Assembly: GCA_026400425.1 (NCBI GenBank)
Contig: JAPLPC010000217.1
Coordinates: 1-6,339 of the forward strand
Reading direction: 5' to 3'
DNA: 6,339 nt
Source: Hyphomicrobiales bacterium
GTDB taxonomy: Bacteria; Pseudomonadota; Alphaproteobacteria; Rhizobiales; Xanthobacteraceae
Below, piece by piece: positions 1-5,446 of the stretch. Below the pieces are notes generated by a model. The model was not told the origin of the DNA. It worked only from the letters and a program-made list of their open reading frames with translations, and made no database searches. The translations under genes were made by a program, and so were the position numbers. The stretch's first letter is position 1. Each line of letters begins with the position of its first letter.

Positions 1-144
1 GCGCCCCGACAGCAACTCGCCGCAAAGGTCGATCAGGTCGATGGCATTCTGTTTGGAATCGACCGAAGCAGGCCCGAGCCGCAACAAGTTGCGGCCGCGC
101 TCCGAGATCGAGGCGAGGAGATCGGAGAAGAAGTCGTTGCTCAT
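1..144 (-). CDS. Partial CDS, N-terminus of probable malonyl-CoA decarboxylase
   Basis: Reading the minus strand from an ATG at 144-142 gives an open frame of 48 codons to the left edge with no stop. It begins MSNDFFSDLLASISERGR and continues with a helical, Leu-rich stretch ending in DLCGELLSGR. This start pattern resembles the N-terminus of malonyl-CoA decarboxylases of Bradyrhizobium-type bacteria as I remember them. That enzyme converts malonyl-CoA to acetyl-CoA and CO2 in the cytoplasm. The catalytic domain lies outside the window, so no active-site residue can be checked. A weak purine-rich sequence (GGGACG) sits about 10 nt upstream of the ATG. The gene is divergent from the substrate-binding protein gene at 311. 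The frame is likely real because its codon use is GC-biased like its neighbours; the product name is tentative. Confidence 0.55.
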   Translation of the reverse strand, partial: MSNDFFSDLLASISERGRNLLRLGPASVDSKQNAIDLIDLCGELLSGR

Positions 145-310
145 GCTGTATCACGTCCCGGCTGGAAGCTAGCCCATTCACGCGACAATATAGCCCTTTG
201 CGAGGCGTATTGCGCGGACATTTGAAGCATGAAACAATCGTGAAGAGGCGCCTTCCGGCAAGAGTTTTGCATTCGATTGCAACTATATCGGCATCACAAG
301 GGGATACACG
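145..310. other. Divergent intergenic region
   Basis: These 166 bases separate the left-edge gene (minus strand) from the substrate-binding protein gene (plus strand), so they should hold both promoters. They are more AT-rich than the flanking genes near 186-192 and 284-289 (TATATC). I could not pair either with a convincing -35 element at normal spacing, so no promoter is called. A purine-rich ribosome binding site, AAGGGGA (298-304), precedes the ATG at 311. A near-palindrome at 267-282 is listed separately. Confidence 0.6.
267..282. promoter_or_regulatory. Candidate operator palindrome upstream of the substrate-binding protein gene
   Basis: The 16-bp sequence TTGCATTCGATTGCAA is a palindrome except for one mismatched pair (T272/T277): arms TTGCA and TGCAA around a TCGA centre. 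It lies 28 bp before the ATG at 311, just upstream of the ribosome binding site, where a dimeric repressor would block transcription. No regulator for it can be named from the window; the MarR-like domain encoded at 1427-2440 is one possibility, but its own upstream region carries no copy of this motif. Confidence 0.4.
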
Positions 311-1327
311 ATGAAGCGGACTTTGAAGCGTGGCGTGGGTGCGGCTCTGGCTCTCGGAGTGTTGGGCGTCGGGGCATTGGGCGTCGGGGCGCCGCTGAGC
401 AGCAGCGCGGCATTTGCCCAGCAAACGATCAAGGTCGGTTGGACCATTCCGGCCGAGGAATCCAAGTACTGGATGATGAAGCGACCGCAGGAATTCGCGG
501 ATCTCGGCAAGAAATACAACATCGAATGGGTGCAGTTTCAAGGCACCGCGCCGATGACCCAGGCTCTGGCCGCCGGTGCGCTGGACTGTGCGACACAGTC
601 GCCGCTGGCGCTGGCGCAAGGCGTGGTCGGCGGTGGGTTGAAGGCCTATGTGGTGGCCCAGCACGTGTTCGAGAAGCCGGGCAGCTTCTCGGTGTATTGG
701 GCGGTGAAGGACGACTCGCCGATCAAGACGATTGCCGATCTGAAGGGCAAGACGCTGTCCATCAACACGCTCGGCTCGGGCATTTACGGCCCGATGGCCA
801 TCCTGCTGAAGCAGGCCGGACTCGATGCCGCCAAGGACATCAAGCTGGTCGAAGTCGGATTCGCGTTGTCCGAAGAAGCGCTGCGTTCGGGCCGCGTTGA
901 TTCTGCCGTGATGAACCAGCCTTTCGCCGCGCGCATGGAAGCCAAGGGCGGCACGCGCAAACTGTTCTCGCTGTCGCAGCAACAGGAAGGCATCGTGCAT
1001 ATTCTCGAAGCCTGCCGTGCCGACTTCGTCGATAAGAACCCCGATATTGCCAAGGCCTATGTGCGCGACATCACGCTCGGCATGCAGAAGGCCCTCGCCA
1101 ATCGCGAGGAAACCCTGAAGGTCGTCAACGAAGTGATGAAGGCGCCGATTCCGGTGCTGGAAACCTATCTGCTGAAAGAGAACGATTTCGCCCGCGATCC
1201 CGGCGCAGCGCCGAACTTCGATGCGATCCAGAAGATGCTCGATACCTATGTCGAGACCGGGATGCTGTCGAAGAAGGTCGATGTGTCGGCGTGGAAGAAC
1301 CCGAACGTCGTGGCGCCGATCAAGTAA
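311..1327 (+). CDS. ABC transporter substrate-binding protein, SsuA/TauA/NMT1-like
   Basis: This 338-residue protein should be a periplasmic binding protein that captures a small organic anion and hands it to an inner-membrane ABC permease. It has an N-terminal signal peptide: basic start MKRTLKR, a Leu/Gly/Val/Ala-rich core at about 8-30, and an AFA|QQ cleavage site after residue 36. The mature part starts TIKVGWTIP and shows the usual pattern of this family: a first lobe with a Leu/Ala-rich 'GALDCATQSPLALAQG' turn (89-104), then 'IADLKGKTLSINTLGSGIYG' (141-160), and a second lobe with 'GRVDSAVMNQPFA' (194-206). The family includes binding proteins for sulfonates, taurine, nitrate and aromatic acids; the ligand cannot be told from sequence. 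The ATG at 311 follows AAGGGGA and gives a full signal peptide. No permease or ATPase gene lies in the window. The signal-peptide core contains a 15-bp tandem duplication. Family call is firm, substrate unknown. Confidence 0.87.
   Translation: MKRTLKRGVGAALALGVLGVGALGVGAPLSSSAAFAQQTIKVGWTIPAEESKYWMMKRPQEFADLGKKYNIEWVQFQGTAPMTQALAAGALDCATQSPLALAQGVVGGGLKAYVVAQHVFEKPGSFSVYWAVKDDSPIKTIADLKGKTLSINTLGSGIYGPMAILLKQAGLDAAKDIKLVEVGFALSEEALRSGRVDSAVMNQPFAARMEAKGGTRKLFSLSQQQEGIVHILEACRADFVDKNPDIAKAYVRDITLGMQKALANREETLKVVNEVMKAPIPVLETYLLKENDFARDPGAAPNFDAIQKMLDTYVETGMLSKKVDVSAWKNPNVVAPIK
362..391 (+). repeat. 15-bp tandem duplication inside the signal-peptide coding region
   Basis: Two adjacent 15-bp units, 362-376 and 377-391, are identical except for the last base (A versus G). 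The unit is TTGGGCGTCGGGGC followed by A or G and encodes Leu-Gly-Val-Gly-Ala twice, in frame. It lengthens the hydrophobic core of the signal peptide by five residues. A slippage-type duplication is the simplest explanation. Confidence 0.85.
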
Positions 1328-1331
1328 CCCT

Positions 1332-1410
1332 CCGTCATTGCGAGGAAGTTAGCGACGAAGCAATCCAGCGCATATCTTTCTGGATTGCTTCGTGGCGCTC
1401 GCGATGACGG
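1332..1410. repeat. Long imperfect palindromic intergenic repeat
   Basis: The repeat starts five bases after the stop codon of the substrate-binding protein gene. The inner stem is perfect over 13 bp: CGAAGCAATCCAG (1356-1368) against CTGGATTGCTTCG (1380-1392), with an 11-nt loop. The outer stem pairs 1332-1344 with 1398-1410 over 13 positions with one G-T pair; the arms between them are unequal (11 versus 5 nt) and form an internal bulge. Elements reading CCGTCATTGCGAG...CTGGATTGCTTCG are, from memory, scattered through Bradyrhizobium and Rhodopseudomonas genomes as REP-like units. It lies between convergent genes and may help end transcription or protect the 3' end of the mRNA. No U-run follows the stem, so it is not a classical intrinsic terminator. 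Confidence 0.8.
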
Positions 1411-1426
1411 CGTAGAGCGATGGTCG

Positions 1427-2440
1427 TCAGTCCGTCGCCTCATCGCCGTGATCTCTATCGATCAACAGATCCAGCGCATATTTGATCGTCGCGCGTTCGT
1501 CGTCGTTGAAGCGGTCGAGCACCGAGGCTTCGTGCGCCAGCGCGGCTTTCAACGCCGGCTTTACCCGCGCGCGGCCCTTTGCTGTCAGATGCAGCGTCAC
1601 CCGGCGACGGTCATGCGAGATGCTCTTGCGCTTGAGCAACGCGTCGGCTTCCATACGGTCGAGTGTCTTGGTAAGGCCGGGTTGCTTCATCAGCGCCATG
1701 GCAGCAAGTTCACCGACCGACAAGCCTTCCACATCGGTAAGACAGGCAAGCACGCGCCACTCCGGCACGGTCAGGTCCCAGTCCTTCAGGCGCGCGTGAA
1801 ATTCGCTTGAGACGTTGAAGCTCGCGCGCGCCAGCAGATAGGGCAGGTAGTTGCGCGCAAAACTGTCGCTGGCGAGCGGCGGCGGCTGCCGCTGGCCCTT
1901 GTCGATACGGCGCATCTGGCCGGAATGAAACACCAGCGGATCGTGATTGCGCTCGACAAAGCGAACCACTTCGCCGACCAGGATGGTGTGATCGCCGCCG
2001 GCATAGCGCGCCCATGTCTTGCATTCGAAGATCGGTGCGAGGCCGTCGATCAGTGGCGCTCCGGTGATGCCGGGGCGGTGGTCGATGTCGGCGAATTTGT
2101 CGGAGCCGCGGCGGCCGAAGCGCATCGCCAGTTCGCCGTGATCAGCGCCGAGAAAATGGATCGCGAATGCGTCGGCTGCGACAAACGAACCGTGACTCGG
2201 CGACGACTGGGCCACACTCCACAGCACCAGCGGTGGATCGAGCGATACCGATGAAAACGAATTCGCGGTCATGCCGACCGGGTGGTCGCCGGCTTGCGCC
2301 GTGACGACGGTGACGCCGGTGGGGAACTGGCCGAGTGCTTGACGGAACGTCGCCGGGTTGATTGGCTGCGCAGCATCGGGCGATGCGGAAAGAGGCAATG
2401 CGGAGGGCGTCTGGTCCTGCGCCGGTCTGTCTGTCGCCAT
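1427..2440 (-). CDS. Flavin reductase fused to MarR-type winged helix (C1-like reductase)
   Basis: This 337-residue protein joins two domains. Residues about 28-185 form an HpaC-type flavin reductase fold: 'GQFPTGVTVVTA' (37-48), 'PVGMTANSFSSVSLDPP' (54-70) around the flavin-phosphate site, and 'GGDHTILVGEV' (148-158) with the family's GDH signature. Residues about 195-325 form a MarR domain with a recognition-helix region 'MKQPGLTKTLDRMEADALL' (251-269) and a wing holding DRRR (277-280) followed by VTLHLTAKGR. The first 27 residues look disordered. The same order is known in the C1 reductase of Acinetobacter baumannii p-hydroxyphenylacetate 3-hydroxylase, where the MarR-like part binds the aromatic substrate and relieves inhibition of NADH-dependent FMN reduction. 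By analogy this enzyme makes reduced flavin for an oxygenase not present here. The intact recognition helix and wing leave DNA binding open. It starts at ATG 2440 (GGAG lies 12 nt upstream, rather far) and is divergent from the NicX-like gene. Confidence 0.88.
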   Translation of the reverse strand: MATDRPAQDQTPSALPLSASPDAAQPINPATFRQALGQFPTGVTVVTAQAGDHPVGMTANSFSSVSLDPPLVLWSVAQSSPSHGSFVAADAFAIHFLGADHGELAMRFGRRGSDKFADIDHRPGITGAPLIDGLAPIFECKTWARYAGGDHTILVGEVVRFVERNHDPLVFHSGQMRRIDKGQRQPPPLASDSFARNYLPYLLARASFNVSSEFHARLKDWDLTVPEWRVLACLTDVEGLSVGELAAMALMKQPGLTKTLDRMEADALLKRKSISHDRRRVTLHLTAKGRARVKPALKAALAHEASVLDRFNDDERATIKYALDLLIDRDHGDEATD

Positions 2441-2582
2441 CTCGGTTCGCCGCTCCGGATACGCGCAACTGCCTTCAAAACAAGCGTCGCGCCGTCCTTT
2501 TAGTCTTAAAAATATTCCTTTTCATATAACACATGCGCGCCTATCATCCAACGATAATCGCTAAACTTGATGGAGAGGCAAC
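2441..2582. promoter_or_regulatory. Divergent control region between reductase-MarR and NicX genes
   Basis: This 142-bp region must drive both divergent genes. Within GC-rich surroundings 2498-2530 is strikingly AT-rich. It holds the inverted repeat TTTTA-GTCT-TAAAA (2498-2511) and two direct copies of TCCTTTT (2495-2501 and 2516-2522) whose starts are exactly 21 bp apart, two helical turns. TATAAC at 2525-2530 could be the -10 element for the plus-strand gene, but no good -35 is seen 16-18 bp before it. A short palindrome, CGATAATCG, lies at 2552-2560. The ribosome binding site GGAGAGG (2572-2578) sits four bases before the ATG at 2583. The repeats are visible; their role as operators is inference. 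Confidence 0.5.
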
Positions 2583-3629
2583 ATGCTGGCGGATCGCATC
2601 GAAGCGAAATGGATCGACGCATTCTGCGAGATTTTCGAACGCTGCGCAGTCAAGCCGGGCGACACTGCCGCGATCCTCTCCGAGACGCAATCGCGCGCGC
2701 TGAATGTGCACATTGCAGAATTGGCATTGCTGCGGATGGGCGCGCGGCCGTTTCATGTGGTGGTGCCGACTGCGCGTAACAAGCAGGTGGTGCCGATCCG
2801 CTCCACCGGCGCATCGGAAGCGATCCAGCAACTCGGCCCGGTGGTCTCGGCGCTGCAGCAGGCGGGCTTTGTGGTGGATTGCACCATCGAAGGCCTGATG
2901 CACGCAAAGGAGACGCCGGAGATTCTGAAGGCCGGCGCGCGCATTCTCGTCATCTCCAACGAGCATCCCGAAGCGCTCGAGCGCATGGTGCCGGATTCGG
3001 CGCTGGAGAAGCGCGTGCGCGCGGCCGCGAAGATGTTGCGCGGGACCAAGCATATGAAGGTGACGTCGAAAGCCGGCACCGATCTCGACGTGAACATGGA
3101 AGGCGCCGCGACCGTCGGCGTGTGGGGCTGGACCGACAAGCCGGGTACGCTCGCCCACTGGCCCGGCGGGATCGTTGTGAGTTTCCCGAAGAGCAAGACC
3201 ATCAACGGCACCGTGGTGATGGATGCCGGCGACATCAATCTCACCTTCAAGCGCTACCTCACTTCACCGGTGAAGATGCTGTTCAAGGACGACTATCTCA
3301 CCGAGTTGTCGGGCGAGGGCGCCGATGCCGAGATGATGAAGCGCTATCTCGCCGCCTGGGGAGACCGCGAAGCCTATGCAGTCTCGCATGTCGGTTGGGG
3401 CATGAATCCGAACGCGCGCTACGAGGCGCTGCAGATGTATGACCAACGCGACACCAACGGCACGGAAATCCGGGCCGTGGCCGGCAACTTCCTGTTCTCC
3501 ACCGGTGCCAATGAATTCGCCGGACGTTACACGGCCGGGCATTTCGATCTCCCCATCTTCAACACCACGATCACGCTAGACAGCGTCGATGTCATCAAGG
3601 ATGGCGTGGTGCAGGACGTGTTCGGATAG
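2583..3629 (+). CDS. nicX: 2,5-dihydroxypyridine 5,6-dioxygenase, NicX family
   Basis: NicX opens the ring of 2,5-dihydroxypyridine with O2 to give N-formylmaleamate, the step that leads nicotinate and related pyridines toward maleamate, maleate and fumarate. It is a cytoplasmic mononuclear non-heme iron(II) enzyme whose fold is related to M29 aminopeptidases. This 348-residue protein is nearly the length of Pseudomonas putida NicX (350). The expected iron ligands are in place: His269 in 'SHVGWGMNPNARYEAL' and His320/Asp322 in 'GHFDLPI', matching NicX His265, His318 and Asp320 as I recall them. His107 in 'EGLMHAKE' falls where NicX has His105. Other shared segments are 'KAGTDLDV' (163-170), 'PGTLAHWPGG' (187-196), 'VVMDAGDI' (211-218) and 'AGNFLFSTGAN' (300-310). 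The start is set by GGAGAGG just upstream. No deformylase, amidase, isomerase or pyridine hydroxylase gene is in the window, so a related dihydroxypyridine could be the true substrate. Confidence 0.87.
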   Translation: MLADRIEAKWIDAFCEIFERCAVKPGDTAAILSETQSRALNVHIAELALLRMGARPFHVVVPTARNKQVVPIRSTGASEAIQQLGPVVSALQQAGFVVDCTIEGLMHAKETPEILKAGARILVISNEHPEALERMVPDSALEKRVRAAAKMLRGTKHMKVTSKAGTDLDVNMEGAATVGVWGWTDKPGTLAHWPGGIVVSFPKSKTINGTVVMDAGDINLTFKRYLTSPVKMLFKDDYLTELSGEGADAEMMKRYLAAWGDREAYAVSHVGWGMNPNARYEALQMYDQRDTNGTEIRAVAGNFLFSTGANEFAGRYTAGHFDLPIFNTTITLDSVDVIKDGVVQDVFG

Positions 3630-3641
3630 GGCTCTCTTTGC

Positions 3642-3663
3642 ACCTCTCCCGGTGGGGAGAGGT
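3642..3663. terminator. Hairpin between convergent genes, possible bidirectional terminator
   Basis: ACCTCTCCC (3642-3650) and GGGAGAGGT (3655-3663) form a perfect 9-bp stem closed by a GGTG loop. It lies in the 50-bp gap between the ends of the convergent nicX-like and dinB genes, the usual place for a shared terminator. Neither strand shows a T-run after the stem, so termination would not be of the classical intrinsic type. CCTCTCCC...GGGAGAGG hairpins are common between genes in this bacterial group, so it may be a dispersed repeat. Confidence 0.5.
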
Positions 3664-3679
3664 AAAGCGGCTGCTGGGA

Positions 3680-4975
3680 TCATGTCCGCGGCTTCTCGGG
3701 CCCGTCATAGGCGATACCTCTGATCACGGCGGCATCGCCGAATTTTTTCTTCAGCGCATCCATTGCGCGCTCGGCATGGGCCGAGCGGCTGTCGAGCATG
3801 TTCTCGTCGCCGGCCTCGATACCCGGCCGCAACGCGCTGACGCCGGTGCCGATCAGGCGGAAGGATGTGCCATCGATCTCCTTCGCCAGCATGTCGCGGC
3901 CGATATCGAAGATTCGCTTGGCCAATTGCGTCGGCGACTGGATCGATTGCGAGCGCGTGCGCTGGCGGAAGTCGGCGGTCTTCAACTTCAGCGTAATGGT
4001 GGTGCCGGAGAGTTCGCTGCTCTTGAGCCGCGATGAAACCTTCTCCGACAGCCGCCACAGGATCTTCTCAAGCGTGGCGAGATCGCGGATGTCCTCGTTG
4101 AACGTGGTTTCGTTGGAAATCGTCTTGGCGCCGCGATCGGCAACGACGAGGCGGTCGTCGATGCCCCGGGCGAGGCGCCACAGCCGGCGTCCTTCGCCGC
4201 CCAGCTGTTTCATCAAATCGTTCTCGTCGGCGCGCTGCAGGTCGCTGATTTTGCGGAATCCACGCTGCGACAGGCGGTCTGCGGTGGCAGGCCCAACGCC
4301 GAAAATGAAGCAAACCGGGCGATCTGCCAACAGTGCCACGGCGTCCGCCTGATCGAGCACCGCAAAGCCGCGCGGTTTGTCGAGATCGCTGGCGATTTTG
4401 GCGAGGAACTTGTTCACGGACAGTCCGACCGACACGCTGATGCCAATGTCGCGCTCCACATCGGCCGCGAATTTCGCCAGCACTTTGGCCGGGATCATGC
4501 CATGGACGCGCTGGGTGCCGGAGAGATCGAGAAAGGCTTCGTCGATCGACAGCGGCTCGACCAGCGGCGTCAGCGCCTGCATCGCCGTGCGGACCTCGCG
4601 GCCGACGCGAACATATTTGGCCATGTCGGGCTTGATCACCCGGGCCTCGGGGCAGAGGTCGAGCGCCTTGAACATCGGCATTGCCGAGCGCACGCCGTAA
4701 GTCCGCGCGATGTAGCAGGCGGCCGACACCACGCCGCGCTTGCCGCCGCCGATGATGACGGGATGGTCCTGCAGTTCGGGATTGTCGCGTTTTTCGACCG
4801 TCGCGTAAAACGCATCGCAGTCGATATGCGCCAGGGTCAGTGACGGCAGCGCGTGGTGACGGACCAGCCGCGGCGAACCGCAGGCGGTACAGCGCTTGGC
4901 GCGGGCGTCTAGGTCGGCAAGGCAATCCCGGCAGAAGCAACGCGGTCCGCTCGCATCTGTCGGGCGTTCGGTCAC
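3680..4975 (-). CDS. dinB: DNA polymerase IV (Y-family) with N-terminal Cys-rich extension
   Basis: DinB is the error-prone polymerase that copies past damaged bases. This version has 431 residues against about 350 for E. coli DinB. The extra N-terminal 45 residues carry C15-x2-C18 and C29-x2-CG (29-33), a zinc-ribbon-like pattern seen, from memory, in rhizobial DinB proteins. The catalytic core follows: 'IDCDAFYATVEKRDNP' (51-66) with metal-binding Asp52 and a Tyr57 at the steric-gate position, then 'SIDEAFLDLSG' (143-153) with Asp145 and Glu146. 'SVGLSVNKFLAKIASDLDKP' (182-201) completes the palm, and 'FIFGVGPATADRLSQRG' (223-239) is the helix-hairpin-helix thumb. The little finger fills about 285-425. 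I see no standard QLxLF clamp-binding motif at the C-terminus. The start is GTG at 4975-4973; its GTGA overlaps the TGA stop of the DUF3572 gene, which points to translational coupling. Confidence 0.95.
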   Translation of the reverse strand: MTERPTDASGPRCFCRDCLADLDARAKRCTACGSPRLVRHHALPSLTLAHIDCDAFYATVEKRDNPELQDHPVIIGGGKRGVVSAACYIARTYGVRSAMPMFKALDLCPEARVIKPDMAKYVRVGREVRTAMQALTPLVEPLSIDEAFLDLSGTQRVHGMIPAKVLAKFAADVERDIGISVSVGLSVNKFLAKIASDLDKPRGFAVLDQADAVALLADRPVCFIFGVGPATADRLSQRGFRKISDLQRADENDLMKQLGGEGRRLWRLARGIDDRLVVADRGAKTISNETTFNEDIRDLATLEKILWRLSEKVSSRLKSSELSGTTITLKLKTADFRQRTRSQSIQSPTQLAKRIFDIGRDMLAKEIDGTSFRLIGTGVSALRPGIEAGDENMLDSRSAHAERAMDALKKKFGDAAVIRGIAYDGPEKPRT

Positions 4976-5274
4976 GAGAAGTCGGTGCCGGCGTGCGGAT
5001 CGCCCAGTGCCTGGCGGGCGGCGGCCACTGCGCTTGCGGGCAGCTGCGACGCGGTCGCAAAGGCCTGCACGGTCTCGTCGTCGCGCAGGACGAAATCCAG
5101 CACGCTGACCAGGAACTGCGGGTCTTTCGCAGCCGACCGCAGGGTCTCCGGTCCGATTCCGCTCTCGGACAGAAACAAACCAAGCCGCTCGGGCTCGCCA
5201 GCCACGAAGGAAAGCGCCTGAATCGCAACGATTTCAGCGACTTCGCTGGGGTGTCGCGTCTCTTTTTTGATCAC
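4972..5274 (-). CDS. DUF3572 family protein
   Basis: This 100-residue, helical, soluble protein (MIKKETRHPSEVAEIVAIQA at the start, ending DPHAGTDFS) matches my memory of the alphaproteobacterial DUF3572 family, whose function is unknown. It has no signal peptide or membrane segment. Recognisable family features are the 'AIQALSFVAGEPERLGLFL' segment (17-35), 'DPQFLVSVLDFVLRDDETV' (51-69) and a C-terminal 'AARQALGDP' (84-92). The start is GTG at 5274-5272: GGAAAGG stands nine bases upstream and an in-frame TAA lies eight codons before it, so no earlier start with a ribosome site is possible. Its stop overlaps the dinB start by 4 bp, so the two are almost certainly one operon. The link suggests, without proving, a role connected to lesion bypass or DNA repair. 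Confidence 0.85.
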   Translation of the reverse strand: MIKKETRHPSEVAEIVAIQALSFVAGEPERLGLFLSESGIGPETLRSAAKDPQFLVSVLDFVLRDDETVQAFATASQLPASAVAAARQALGDPHAGTDFS

Positions 5275-5446
5275 GCGCGTTTGCCTTTCCGTAACTTATC
5301 GTCTCTAGTTTGAGTCATCATGCCCGAGTCATCCAAGTGATTCCAGTAATTGGGGTTTTTGGAGGAGGCGGGGTCCCGCGGCAGCATCGATCTGCCAGCG
5401 CGGTGCAAGCTCAGAGAAACCGGTAATGCCAGGATTGGAGGACGGG
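5275..5446. promoter_or_regulatory. Divergent control region of DUF3572-dinB and divK-pleD
   Basis: This 172-bp gap lies between two divergent operons. It holds two direct copies of GAGTCATC (5312-5319 and 5326-5333), each containing a GANTC site, the target of the alphaproteobacterial cell-cycle methylase CcrM. It also holds inverted repeats GCGGG-GT-CCCGC (5368-5379) and GGCAG-N7-CTGCC (5380-5396), which could fold in the divK leader RNA. I see no TTAA-N7-TTAA CtrA box and no GTTC-N7-GTTC LexA box. No promoter with good -35 and -10 elements could be assigned. Confidence 0.4.

Noticed and set aside
277..900. Open frame overlapping the substrate-binding protein in another frame
   Set aside because: Gly/Arg-rich composition typical of an out-of-frame reading, while the 311-1327 frame has a signal peptide and family motifs.
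2544..3158. Long minus-strand open frame opposite the nicX-like gene, and similar frames opposite the other genes
   Set aside because: These are high-GC shadow frames with Arg/His/Ala-rich compositions, no recognisable domain and no ribosome sites; the opposite strand carries clear protein families.
2583..3629. Annotation of the NicX-like protein as an M29-type leucyl aminopeptidase
   Set aside because: The His269 / His320-x-Asp322 pattern and the segments around it follow NicX, which automatic pipelines often label as aminopeptidase because of the shared fold.
5320..5340. Six-codon open frame (MPESSK) in the divK leader, a possible leader peptide
   Set aside because: No ribosome binding site, no regulatory codon run, and it overlaps the GAGTCATC repeats; chance is likelier.
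5426..5446. Upstream in-frame ATG that would add seven residues (MPGLEDG) to DivK
   Set aside because: No ribosome binding site fits it, while GGAGG is placed correctly for the ATG at 5447, and known DivK proteins start at that position.
5275..5446. Search for a LexA box (GTTC-N7-GTTC) for dinB and a CtrA box (TTAA-N7-TTAA) for divK
   Set aside because: Neither was found on either strand by eye, so SOS or CtrA control is not claimed.
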